NCBI GenBank assembly: GCA_947476285.1
Contig: CANJPU010000008.1
Span: 1 to 64,000, forward strand
Source: Comamonadaceae bacterium
Lineage (GTDB): Bacteria > Pseudomonadota > Gammaproteobacteria > Burkholderiales > Burkholderiaceae_C
Direction of reading: 5' to 3'
DNA: 64,000 nucleotides
Shown here: one piece after another, positions 17,883 to 25,801 of the stretch
Layout: every line of letters starts with the position of its first letter
How positions within the stretch are numbered: position 1 is the first letter of the stretch
The notes under the pieces: generated by a model
Databases searched by the model: none
Told to the model about the DNA's origin: nothing
What the model saw: only the letters and a program-made list of their open reading frames with translations
Position numbers and translations under genes: made by a program

Positions 17883-19055
17883 CTATCCTGCCTTGATGGA
17901 TTCGCCAGGCGCGGTTCCCGGTGGCTTCTTGTGCTCTCCTGGGTCGCTCATGCGGCCGCCCCAAGCCAACAGCACGCCATTGATCCAGAACACCACCAGC
18001 AAGCCCACCAGCGAAGCCAGCCCGCCAAAAAGTGCGGGTCCGACCACGCGCGCGACATTGTTTGCAGTGACCCGCAGACCGATGGCCTCTCCGACGCGGC
18101 CTTCTTCGGCGCTGTTGAACATGAGCATCAGCGTCAGCGGCATCATGCAGCCTTGGGCAGTGCCAAACACAAAAGCCAGGACCGCCAGGATGACTGTGTC
18201 GGTCACCAGCGGCACCAGCATCAATACAGCGGCAGCGCCATAAAACGCAATGGCCAACAGCCGCTTCTCGTTGACCCAGGTAGTGAGGTGGACCATGCCG
18301 ATTCGCACGCAGAACGAACCGGCCGCCATTGCCGCGAGCACAAAGCCGATCGCGGACGCGGACACCCCGACACCATGCGCATAGATGGGCAGGAACATCT
18401 GAAAAATGTCGTTGCCAAGCTGCGCGAGTGTGCTGATGACGAGCATGGGCCGCAGCCGGCGATCAGCAAGCGTGTGCAGAAGGTTTCCACTGCTTCTGAC
18501 CTTGGGTTCGCTGCGCGGCAGCACCTTTCCCCAGATGAGCAGGCAGGCGACGCCTGAGAGCAGGACGATGGAAATCCCGGCACAGGCCATCCCGTAGCCG
18601 AAGTGGTCGATCGTGAAGCCAGCGAACAGCGGACCGACGAAGTTTGCCACTGACCCCGCCATCGCATAGTTGCTGAAGTTTCTGGTTCGCTCGTGCGGCT
18701 GGCTCAAGGAGCCGACCACGCTTTGCCCGATGACGACGAGCAAGGCGTGCGTCAGCCCGAGCAGGGTGGAAGCGACGTAGAGCGATGCCAAGGTCGGAAA
18801 GAACAGGGGAACGAGCATGCCGCAGGCGCCGACAGCCGTGCCGCCGGCCAGCAGCCACGTCGGGTGGAAGCGGTCAGAAAGCACACCGATCGGCCAGGAG
18901 AGCAACACAGGCAAGGCATACATCATGGCCATCACGCCGCCAACGCCGGCGGCGCTGGCGCCGAGATTCAGGCTGTACAGGGAGAAGACAATTCGCGCCG
19001 CAGCGATGCCGATGAAGACGATGACGTTGAGAGCCAGGATCAGGAAAATTGCCAT
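17883..19055 (-). CDS. Major facilitator superfamily transporter
   Basis: 390 aa, about twelve hydrophobic segments with MFS-type loops (WPIGVLSDRFHPTW near residues 54-67, matching the cytoplasmic 2-3 loop G-x-L-x-D-R). It converges on the upstream ABC operon and is divergent from the dioxygenase gene at 19256. Such permeases export or import small organic compounds by proton coupling; direction and substrate are unknown. The ATG start at 19055 has only a weak ribosome site. Confidence 0.85.
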   Translation of the reverse strand: MAIFLILALNVIVFIGIAAARIVFSLYSLNLGASAAGVGGVMAMMYALPVLLSWPIGVLSDRFHPTWLLAGGTAVGACGMLVPLFFPTLASLYVASTLLGLTHALLVVIGQSVVGSLSQPHERTRNFSNYAMAGSVANFVGPLFAGFTIDHFGYGMACAGISIVLLSGVACLLIWGKVLPRSEPKVRSSGNLLHTLADRRLRPMLVISTLAQLGNDIFQMFLPIYAHGVGVSASAIGFVLAAMAAGSFCVRIGMVHLTTWVNEKRLLAIAFYGAAAVLMLVPLVTDTVILAVLAFVFGTAQGCMMPLTLMLMFNSAEEGRVGEAIGLRVTANNVARVVGPALFGGLASLVGLLVVFWINGVLLAWGGRMSDPGEHKKPPGTAPGESIKAG

Positions 19056-19255
19056 CTTGGCGGCCGAAGGCCTCTTGCTACAGACTTAAGTTTCATGGAT
19101 TCTATGCTAAAGTAATTCTTAATCTGATTCGGGTTGTCTGCGTTGCTTGTGCCTGCTCACTCGAAGGTGCATACGACCTCATGCCCTATAGGTTCGGCGC
19201 ACTTTTTGGAAGCTTCATTCACACCGAGCAAGCGCAACTCACCAGGAGCCATGCA

Positions 19256-20206
19256 ATGACCTGTGCTTTCGAAGTTGAAGCGCTAACGCCAGGGTTTGGC
19301 GTCAAGCTCACTGGCGTCGACCTCGAGTCTGCCATTCGCGACCCCGCCTTCCTCAAGGATTTGCGATCGCTCGTTGATTCGCGGCTGGTGGTCTACGCAC
19401 CCGGGCAAAAACTCAGTCCACGCGCGTTGCAGGACCTCGCCGCAAGCTTTGGCCCGCCGGCCAACATCAAGTGGGCGGGGTACGACGCGCATCATGTACC
19501 CGGCTGCGAGTGGATCAAGGTCATCTCCAATGGGCTTGCGCCCGACGGCAAGCCCTATGGCGATGGAAATGCCAGCGCGCAGATCTGGCACACCGACGCA
19601 ACATGGGAAGTCCCCGTCGGCCACGTCGCCTTCTACTGCCGCCAAACACCAGAACCCCCGCCAAAGACCTACTTCAAGAACATGATCGCAGTGTATGAAG
19701 CGCTGCCCGAAGAAACAAAGAATCGGATTGCTCGGTTGCGTGCGATTCATCATCTCTATCCCAAGCAGATCGAAGTGAAGGTTCACGAGGAAGGGCCATC
19801 GCTTCCTCGTGAACGCCGAGAATTGGGTTTCGCCCATCCCCTGGTGCGGCGTCACTTCGGCACCGACAAACCGATCCTGTACCTGCCCACGCGCAGGGAC
19901 AGCGTCATACCGGGCATGTCGGACGAACAAGCACATGCACTGCTTGACGAACTGTGGTCCTTCGCGCAGCGCGATGATTTCTCCATCGGCGTTCCCCTGC
20001 GGGCCGATGACGTCGTCCTGTGGGACAACCGGGCCTGCGTGCACAGCCGCGACGGTTGGCCCGAAGATCAGACCCGCATCATGTGGCATGTGGCGGCTTT
20101 CGGCGAGGCATCCACGCCGATGTTTCCGCGTCAGAGCCTCAATGTCATAGGCCTGACGCCGGAAGCCGCAAGCAAGGTGCTTCTGGGCGAAGACGCAGCC
20201 TACTGA
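19256..20206 (+). CDS. TauD/TfdA-family dioxygenase, second subfamily
   Basis: 316 aa Fe(II)/2-oxoglutarate dioxygenase. The iron site is H112-x-D114 (QIWHTDATW) and distal H263 (WDNRACVH). Its C-terminus differs clearly from the pair at 321 and 51670, so it is another subfamily with another substrate. The frame is open far upstream, but ATG 19256 has CAGGAG 7 bp ahead and begins the conserved fold. The next gene, a Bug protein, follows 28 bp later and may bind the substrate. Confidence 0.87.
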   Translation: MTCAFEVEALTPGFGVKLTGVDLESAIRDPAFLKDLRSLVDSRLVVYAPGQKLSPRALQDLAASFGPPANIKWAGYDAHHVPGCEWIKVISNGLAPDGKPYGDGNASAQIWHTDATWEVPVGHVAFYCRQTPEPPPKTYFKNMIAVYEALPEETKNRIARLRAIHHLYPKQIEVKVHEEGPSLPRERRELGFAHPLVRRHFGTDKPILYLPTRRDSVIPGMSDEQAHALLDELWSFAQRDDFSIGVPLRADDVVLWDNRACVHSRDGWPEDQTRIMWHVAAFGEASTPMFPRQSLNVIGLTPEAASKVLLGEDAAY

Positions 20207-20234
20207 AAACACAAGCTCAATCAAGGAGACAAAC

Positions 20235-21224
20235 ATGTACCAGTTCCAGAAGCTGCGCTGCGCCGCGTTCGCATCGGCTGTCGCGATGGGTTTTGTCCTG
20301 TCCGCCACCTGCGTTTCGGCGCAGACTGCGGCCTACCCGACCAAGCCGATCCGGCTGGTCGTACCCTATCCGCCGGGTGGGAACACCGACGTCCTGGCCC
20401 GCGTTGTCGCACAGAAGCTGAGTGAAGCCATCGGCCAGCCCGTCGTCATCGACAACCGTCCAGGGGCCAACTCGCTCGTTGGTACCCGGGCAGCCCTGGC
20501 TGCACCTGCAGATGGCTACACGCTGCTGATGGCCAACAGCACGACGGCCGTGCTGCCTTTCATCGCTGCGACGTCCACCGGCTACACCCTAGACGACATC
20601 CGAGCGATCGGACCCATGGGAACGGTTCCGACGGTGCTCGATGTCCCGCCATCGCTGCCAGTGAAGACCGTCGCCGAGCTGATCGCCTACGGCAAGGCGC
20701 GTCCGGGCACGCTCAACATCGGCCAGATCGGGGGGCAGACAACTCTGGTGGCTGAGCGCTTCAAGTATCTGACGGGCCTGGACATGGTCTACATCAGCTA
20801 CCCCGGCGCGACCCAGGCCTTGACCGCCGTGACCACGGGAGACATTCACATCTTCTTCGACGGCGCACCGACCAGCATCCCGCTCCACAAGGGCGGCCAG
20901 ATCCGGATCATCGCTGTTGGGGCCGACAAGCGTCTGGAGGCGCTGCCGGATGTTCCGACCTTCAAGGAGCAAGGCCTGCCGGCGATGTCCATCAACATCT
21001 GGTATTCAGTGGCTGTCTCGGCAAAGGTCCCTGATGCGGTTTACCAAAAGCTCGCGAGCGCCATGGCCAAGGTGCTGGCCGACCCAGAACTCAAGTCGAG
21101 GATGAGGGCGGCTGGTGGCGAGCCCTGGGGTGCAAGCCTGCTGGAATTCGAGCAGTTCATCAAGAAGGATGCAGAAGCGTACAAGGAAGACGCGCTGCGC
21201 TCTGGCTACAAGCTCCCATCCTGA
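20235..21224 (+). CDS. Bug/TctC-family periplasmic binding protein
   Basis: 329 aa with a Sec signal ending about residue 30 (TCVSAQ), then YPTKPIRLVVPYPPGGNTD, PVVIDNRPGANSLVGT and DGYTLLMAN, the three conserved blocks of the family. AAGGAGA stands 6 bp before the ATG. It pairs with the dioxygenase just upstream, an arrangement often seen when the binding protein recognises the enzyme's substrate. No TctAB permease is nearby. Confidence 0.92.
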   Translation: MYQFQKLRCAAFASAVAMGFVLSATCVSAQTAAYPTKPIRLVVPYPPGGNTDVLARVVAQKLSEAIGQPVVIDNRPGANSLVGTRAALAAPADGYTLLMANSTTAVLPFIAATSTGYTLDDIRAIGPMGTVPTVLDVPPSLPVKTVAELIAYGKARPGTLNIGQIGGQTTLVAERFKYLTGLDMVYISYPGATQALTAVTTGDIHIFFDGAPTSIPLHKGGQIRIIAVGADKRLEALPDVPTFKEQGLPAMSINIWYSVAVSAKVPDAVYQKLASAMAKVLADPELKSRMRAAGGEPWGASLLEFEQFIKKDAEAYKEDALRSGYKLPS

Positions 21225-21260
21225 GTCGAAGCGGGAGCCCGAGCGATGATTCGTTGAGCC

Positions 21261-21281
21261 ATCTCTAGCTTAAATAGAGAT
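21261..21281. repeat. Inverted repeat over the end of the CoA-transferase B gene
   Basis: ATCTCTA and TAGAGAT form a 7-bp stem with a 7-nt loop between the converging Bug and pcaJ-like genes; it spans the latter's stop codon at 21270-21272. It could stall transcription from either side but has no T-run. Confidence 0.3.
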
Positions 21282-21914
21282 CGACAAGCCAATGAGATCT
21301 TCAAGCTCGGAGTGTGCCAGGCCATCGACCTTTTCGATGAGCTTCAGACCTTGCGGCGTGCAGGCCAGCGTGGCGATGTCCAAGTAAATGCGTTTGACGC
21401 AGCCACCCGCAGTGAGCGGGTAGCTGCATTGCTTGACGATTTTGCTCTCGCCAGTCTTGGTCAGCAACTCCATCATCACCCAGATTTGTTTGGCCCCGAT
21501 GGCCAAGTCCATGGCGCCACCCACGCCCGGGATGGAGTCTGCTTCGTCAGTGCTCCAATTGGCGAGGTCGCCCGTACTTGAAACCTGATAAGCCCCGAGC
21601 ACGCAAATATCAATATGGCCGCCGCGAATCATGCCAAAGCTGTCGGCATGATGAAAGAACGAGCCTCCCTTGAGCAGCGTGACGGGCTGCTTGCCGGCGT
21701 TGACCAGGTCATAGTCTTCTTCGCCCGGCGGCGGCGTGGGGCCCATACCCAAGACGCCGTTCTCGCTGTGCAAGATGATTTCACGACCCCCGAGGTGTTC
21801 CCCGACAAGAGTGGGTCGCCCGAACCCGAGGTTGACAACCGCGCCCTCGAATATGTCCTGCGCCACACGCGCAGCGAGCTGATCTTTGGTGCGTCTTTGG
21901 TAAGCCATGGTCAT
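21270..21914 (-). CDS. pcaJ: 3-oxoacid (3-oxoadipate-type) CoA-transferase subunit B
   Basis: 214 aa family I CoA-transferase beta subunit. The catalytic Glu is E51 in the SENGVLGMGP motif, followed by the usual GGSFFHHADSFGMIRGGHID. Subunits A and B together move CoA from succinyl-CoA to a 3-oxoacid. It overlaps the A-subunit gene by 4 bp. Sequence style is closest to PcaIJ (3-oxoadipate), but ScoAB/AtoDA-like roles cannot be excluded, and no other beta-ketoadipate genes are in the window. It is the last gene of the selenoprotein operon. Confidence 0.88.
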   Translation of the reverse strand: MTMAYQRRTKDQLAARVAQDIFEGAVVNLGFGRPTLVGEHLGGREIILHSENGVLGMGPTPPPGEEDYDLVNAGKQPVTLLKGGSFFHHADSFGMIRGGHIDICVLGAYQVSSTGDLANWSTDEADSIPGVGGAMDLAIGAKQIWVMMELLTKTGESKIVKQCSYPLTAGGCVKRIYLDIATLACTPQGLKLIEKVDGLAHSELEDLIGLSISI

Positions 21915-22612
21915 GCTGCCTGCTTGGAGCCGACGGCCGGACTGGAGACGCGGTCAATCTTGACGATCTTGTGAACGAAGATGCCGGGGGTGACGATGGT
22001 TTCGGGATCCATCTGGCCCAGCTCGACGATTTCATGCACGCTCGCCACGGTGCGCTGTGCGGCCGTCGCCATCACTGGCCCGAAGTTGCGTGCGGTCTTG
22101 CGGTAGCTGAGGTTGCCCCAGCGGTCCCCCGTCTCGGCCTTGATCAGCGCCACATCGCCATGGATCGGATATTCCAGCACATACTGCTTGCCGCTGATCT
22201 CACGCGTTTCGCGGTCGCCAGCCAGGCGCGTGCCAAAGCCCGTGGGGCAGAAGAAGGCACCAATGCCGGCGCCGGCCGCGCGGATGCGCTCGGCCAGATT
22301 GCCCTGCGGCACCAGCTCCAGCTCCAGCTTGCCGCTGCGGTACAGGCCGTCAAACACATGACTGTCGGCCTGGCGCGGAAAACTGCAAATGATCTTCTTC
22401 ACCCGGCCCGCCTTGAGCAGGGCCGCCAAGCCGTATTCGCCATTACCGGCGTTGTTGTTGACGACGGTCAGGTCTTTGGCCCCCTGCTCGATCAGGCCCT
22501 CAACCAGCTCATTGGGAATGCCCGTGGTGCCGAAACCGCCGATCAAGACGGTGGAGCCATCTTTCACGCCTGCCAGCGCATCGGCCGCAGAGCGCGCAAT
22601 CTTGTTGATCAT
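21911..22612 (-). CDS. pcaI: 3-oxoacid (3-oxoadipate-type) CoA-transferase subunit A
   Basis: 233 aa CoA-binding subunit with the family glycine-rich motif GGFGTTGIPNEL (residues 25-36), NNNAGNGEYGLAALLKAG and GTRLAG later in the chain. Length is normal. It starts 12 bp after the stop of the UGSC selenoprotein gene, so the selenoprotein and this enzyme are almost certainly co-transcribed. The CoA acceptor may be the product of the selenoprotein's unknown reaction (inference). Confidence 0.88.
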   Translation of the reverse strand: MINKIARSAADALAGVKDGSTVLIGGFGTTGIPNELVEGLIEQGAKDLTVVNNNAGNGEYGLAALLKAGRVKKIICSFPRQADSHVFDGLYRSGKLELELVPQGNLAERIRAAGAGIGAFFCPTGFGTRLAGDRETREISGKQYVLEYPIHGDVALIKAETGDRWGNLSYRKTARNFGPVMATAAQRTVASVHEIVELGQMDPETIVTPGIFVHKIVKIDRVSSPAVGSKQAA

Positions 22613-22624
22613 TCCCCAAACACC

Positions 22625-23170
22625 CTATGCAAGGTTCGTCTTCGTCAGTTTCTCGATCGTCTGCGTGCACACTTCGTCGCACACCTCCATCAGTGCTTCA
22701 TCGCTGATGTACTCCGGGTTGCCCTTGATGTGAATCCCAATGGACTCTGGCACATTCTGGGCGCGCATCACCGTCAAGGCGAGCTTATGGAATTGCTCGG
22801 TACAAACCACAACAGCGGGCAAGCCACGCTTGATCAACTCTGCGGTGCCATGGACACTCCACGACGTGCAGGCTCCTCAGTTGGCCATCCCTAAGATGGC
22901 TGCATCGTTCTCCTGCGCGATCTGGTCCATCAGGCTCGGCGGCGCTATGTGCGAAGAGGAAAACCTATACGTGGTGAACGACGCAATGCCCAAGGGCTGC
23001 AGCAGCACTTCCAGCCGCTCGCCCATCTTGCCAAAGCTCTTCCAGCCGTTTTCGACGAACGCAATCCGTTTGCCGCGCAGGCCCTCCAGCGTGGGCACTT
23101 TCAGTCGTCCATCCTTGGGCGGTATGGATGGGTCCAGATACTGCATGCTTGCGCTTGCGCCTTGCATCAT
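22625..23170 (-). CDS. UGSC-family selenoprotein; TGA at 22877-22879 read as selenocysteine (Sec98)
   Basis: 181 aa if the in-frame TGA (codon 98) is decoded as selenocysteine. Codons 1-97 end ILGMAN; after the TGA the same frame continues GACTSWSVHGTAEL and runs to a stop at 22625. The combined product matches the UGSC (seleno)protein family: VENGWKSFGK region, then the U-G-x-C redox motif (here U98-G-A-C101), TSWSVH, KRGLPAVVVCTEQF. Coding character is the same on both sides of the TGA. ATG 23170 has AGGAG 7 bp ahead and overlaps the upstream stop (ATGA). Gene callers would give two ORFs, the second with a false TTG start at 22837. A hairpin just after the TGA is a candidate SECIS. The reaction is unknown; U-x-x-C suggests redox chemistry. 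Decoding needs selA/selB/selC/selD elsewhere in the genome. Confidence 0.87.
22841..22870 (-). promoter_or_regulatory. Candidate bacterial SECIS hairpin after the Sec codon
   Basis: In the mRNA, GUCGUGGA pairs with UCCAUGGC (8 bp including two G-U pairs) around a GUG loop; below an AC/ACC internal loop, UGC pairs with GCA. The apical loop begins 19 nt after the UGA and contains G in its first two bases, in line with the usual description of bacterial SECIS elements (stem-loop just 3' of UGA, short loop with G/U). The folding was done by eye; no energy was calculated. Confidence 0.55.
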
Positions 23171-24228
23171 GGTTTGCTCCTGTGAGGTTGATCGATGGCC
23201 ACGGTCACCGGGTCGGTGTGCCCGAAGCTGGGTATGTAGGTGATGTGGTAGGCCTCGGGCCCTCCCGCCACCACAATGGCGATGTCTTCTGGCTTGCGGC
23301 AGATCAGGCACATTTGTTCGGGCGGGAAATCAAGGTACACGGGGCGCAAGAGGTTACGCTCTCTCGGAATATGCGAGCGCGGTATCTTGGTGTGCTCAAA
23401 TAGGTGTTCCTGAATGCGCCGCTTGCTCCAGCCGGCCTGCGCAAAAAACTTTGCATGGCCCGGATTCATCACCACCATCGGGCTGCCCACCGCGCGAAGG
23501 TAAGTGTTGTAGCCATAGCAGCGCATCGCATCGGCCAGCATGTGCAGCACGTTCTCTGGCTCCAGGTACTGTGCCAGGATATTGGCGGTGCCTTGCCCGC
23601 CAAAGGCAGTGACCGTGCTTTGCTCCCGAGCGAACCCGTGTTCGACATGGTAGGGTTCCCAAGGGGTCTCTTCGTCCAGCTCGCCAAAGCAGAAGGTGAA
23701 CTTGCCCGGCATGCCGTGCGTGGCCTTGTCGATCTCGCCAGGGGTGGCGCCACCGCAATTGATCATGATCAGTCGCAAGGCTCTGCCGATGGTGGCATTG
23801 GCGCGCCAGCCCGGCCCCAGGCATCCGCGCCCGCCGTTGATGTCGAGTTCCTTGCGGATCGGCCCATTCACCACCAGGATGGGCGAGACCGGATTGGTGG
23901 TGGCCTGTATGCCAAGCAGGTTGAAATCAGGCGTTGCAATCGCCTTGAGTGCAGCGACGATCACAGGAAAGTATTGCGGCAGGCATCCGGCCATGACCGC
24001 ATTGATCGCAGCCTTTTCCACCGTGACAGGAACGTCATTGGGCATGAGCTGGACGATCACCGCATCAGGAGCCATCCCCATGTATTCGATGACTTCAAGC
24101 ACAGCCTCTTCGGTGGGGGGAACCACCGGCAGTCCGTCAGTGAAGCCGCGGTCGTACATGTCCGACTGCAAGGCGCGGTTGTCGTCGGTCGTTTGCCATC
24201 TGCGCGCGCTGAGCGTGATCGTGGACAT
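23167..24228 (-). CDS. Conserved protein paired with the UGSC selenoprotein, function unknown
   Basis: 353 aa, probably cytoplasmic (no signal peptide or membrane segment). I do not recognise a named catalytic domain. Visible blocks: YDRGFTDGLPVVPPTEE near residues 26-42, NPVSPILVVNGPI near 112, GRGCLGPGWRANATIGRA near 133-150 and CLICRKPEDIAIVVAGGPEAY near the C-terminus (a C-x2-C pair). The downstream UGSC gene starts inside its stop codon, so the two are translationally coupled and may form one complex or pathway. Start ATG 24228 has AGGG 7 bp ahead. Confidence 0.8.
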   Translation of the reverse strand: MSTITLSARRWQTTDDNRALQSDMYDRGFTDGLPVVPPTEEAVLEVIEYMGMAPDAVIVQLMPNDVPVTVEKAAINAVMAGCLPQYFPVIVAALKAIATPDFNLLGIQATTNPVSPILVVNGPIRKELDINGGRGCLGPGWRANATIGRALRLIMINCGGATPGEIDKATHGMPGKFTFCFGELDEETPWEPYHVEHGFAREQSTVTAFGGQGTANILAQYLEPENVLHMLADAMRCYGYNTYLRAVGSPMVVMNPGHAKFFAQAGWSKRRIQEHLFEHTKIPRSHIPRERNLLRPVYLDFPPEQMCLICRKPEDIAIVVAGGPEAYHITYIPSFGHTDPVTVAIDQPHRSKP

Positions 24229-24333
24229 GAATTCACCCTAATTGTTCGGAATGGGACCTGTCTGCTCGGGCTCAGACAAAGAAGGAATCAGGCACTGCGG
24301 GTCAAAAGGGACTCGCGGGTCGAGGACGGCACA

Positions 24334-24459
24334 ATGATCTCCCCAACAGCCACCCCTGTCGATATAGAAGATCCGAAAACTGATTTTGGCCACGAATTCT
24401 CAACTTCCGGCGGATGTGACGATGCCAGCCTGCAGCCAGGCCTGAGCCTCAGTTCGTAA
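24334..24459 (+). CDS. Possible 41-aa small protein, unknown
   Basis: ATG at 24334 follows GAGGA with a 7-bp spacer and opens 41 codons ending in TAA (MISPTATPVDIEDPK..., Ser/Asp-rich, one Cys in GGCDD). It lies in the divergent gap between the selenoprotein operon and the liv operon. I see no homology. It could be a leader peptide or chance; confidence is low. Confidence 0.2.
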   Translation: MISPTATPVDIEDPKTDFGHEFSTSGGCDDASLQPGLSLSS

Positions 24460-24489
24460 AACAAAAAAGTGTTTTCTCATCAGTCGCAC

Positions 24490-24517
24490 TTGCGTCGAAG
24501 CGGCCACGCCCTAGAAT
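24490..24517 (+). promoter_or_regulatory. Possible sigma-70 promoter for the liv operon
   Basis: TTGCGT and TAGAAT are separated by 16 bp and end 64 bp before the start of the livK-like gene. The rest of the 353-bp gap 24229-24581 holds no convincing gene apart from a 41-codon frame. No experimental support. Confidence 0.35.
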
Positions 24518-24581
24518 TCCATCGATTAGAAGTGGACTCGGGGCATAAGCCCTCATCATTCAATACAGTAGGAGACTCAGC

Positions 24582-25763
24582 ATGATTACGCATTCCGGAC
24601 GGACTCTTCTCGCTGCAGTTGCAGCAAGCTTGATGGCAAGCACAGCAATGGCTGCCGACACCATCAAACTAGGGCTTAGTGTGCCAATGTCAGGTGGAGG
24701 AGCCGCCTGGGGGCTGGGAAGCCAGTGGGCTTGCAAAGAAGCCGCCCAGGAGATCAACGCGGCTGGCGGCGTCAAGGTGGCTGGCAAGGTCTACGAGTTT
24801 TCTTGCATCGCGTACGACAACAAGTACACATCGGCAGAAGGCACCAAGGTTGCTCAGACGCTTCTTAATAGAGATGGCGTCAAGTTCGTGGTTGGCATTG
24901 TCGGTACGCCGCCGTATCAGGCGCTGCAGTCGCTGTCGGAGCGTCAAGGTGTTCTGATCTTCACCCACAGTTGGTCGAGCAGCACCAAAGGCCCCAAGTT
25001 TCCACTCACGTTCACGGCAGCCAACACGCCCAACGAGATCTTTCCCAGCTTCATCAAATACATCGCTTCAGCCAACCCGCAGGCCAAGACGGTCGCTCTG
25101 CTCGGCGCGAACGACTCCACTGGCAAGGAAGTCGAGCCCAAGTCCCTTAGCGCCTGGAAGGACGCTGGTGTGCAGGTTGTAGGGAGTGACTTCTATGAGC
25201 GCGGCACCACCGACTTCCAGCCCATCGCATTGCGCCTCACCTCAAAGTCCCCGGCCATCATCGATTTGGGTGCCATCTCGCCTGGCGATGCCGGTCTGAT
25301 TTTGAAGGAGCTCGCGGCTCTGGGGTGGAAGGGTGTGAAAGCCTGGGGTGCGGGGTCTGGCGCCGAAGACGTTGTTGCGACAGCGGGCGCGGCCGCAAAT
25401 GGTGTTTACATGTCGCTGGGCGTGCCCTACGGCACGAGCGCAGTTCCCGGCCCACTTGCCAAACTCAACGAAAAGGCGCTCCCGGTACTGGGCGTGTCCC
25501 TCGGCGCCAGCCACATTGCGGTGTACGACACGGTTCACGCGCTCAAGGCTGGAATGGAGAAAGCACAGAGCGTAGAGCCCACCAAGGTGGCGGCAGTTCT
25601 GCCATCGGTGCGGTTTAACACTCTCTACGGTGGGACAGCCGGCTTCGGTGGAACCAGCACTTACGGTTCGCCGCAACAAACCCTTCTGCCTTACTTCGTG
25701 ACCCAGGTGCGCGAGGGCAAGCTGGTGGGGGTGTCTCGTATGGACGGTCCAAAGGGCAACTGA
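24582..25763 (+). CDS. Branched-chain-amino-acid-type ABC transporter substrate-binding protein (LivK-like)
   Basis: 393 aa periplasmic receptor. A Sec signal ends at AMAA (about residue 24), followed by TIKLGLSVPMSGGGAAWG, the typical opening of type I (LivJ/K) binding proteins, AAQEINAAGGV near residue 50 and CIAYDNKYTSAEGTKVAQ. TAGGAGAC precedes the ATG. It is the first gene of a complete five-gene liv operon. Many relatives in Burkholderiales bind aromatic or aliphatic acids, so amino acids are not certain. Confidence 0.9.
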   Translation: MITHSGRTLLAAVAASLMASTAMAADTIKLGLSVPMSGGGAAWGLGSQWACKEAAQEINAAGGVKVAGKVYEFSCIAYDNKYTSAEGTKVAQTLLNRDGVKFVVGIVGTPPYQALQSLSERQGVLIFTHSWSSSTKGPKFPLTFTAANTPNEIFPSFIKYIASANPQAKTVALLGANDSTGKEVEPKSLSAWKDAGVQVVGSDFYERGTTDFQPIALRLTSKSPAIIDLGAISPGDAGLILKELAALGWKGVKAWGAGSGAEDVVATAGAAANGVYMSLGVPYGTSAVPGPLAKLNEKALPVLGVSLGASHIAVYDTVHALKAGMEKAQSVEPTKVAAVLPSVRFNTLYGGTAGFGGTSTYGSPQQTLLPYFVTQVREGKLVGVSRMDGPKGN

Positions 25764-25801
25764 CTTCACGGTATTGAGCATCCTGCAGGGGTAATTGACG
25801 C

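Noticed and set aside
19049..19255. Long N-terminal extension of the dioxygenase at 19256
   Set aside because: The conserved fold begins at ATG 19256 with a ribosome site ahead; the extension reads through the promoter gap and the start of the MFS gene.
22625..22877. The TGA in the UGSC gene taken as a nonsense mutation (pseudogene)
   Set aside because: The TGA lies exactly at the Sec/Cys position of the family motif, the reading frame is uninterrupted on both sides with no other lesions, and a hairpin follows it. A random nonsense mutation at just this codon is unlikely.
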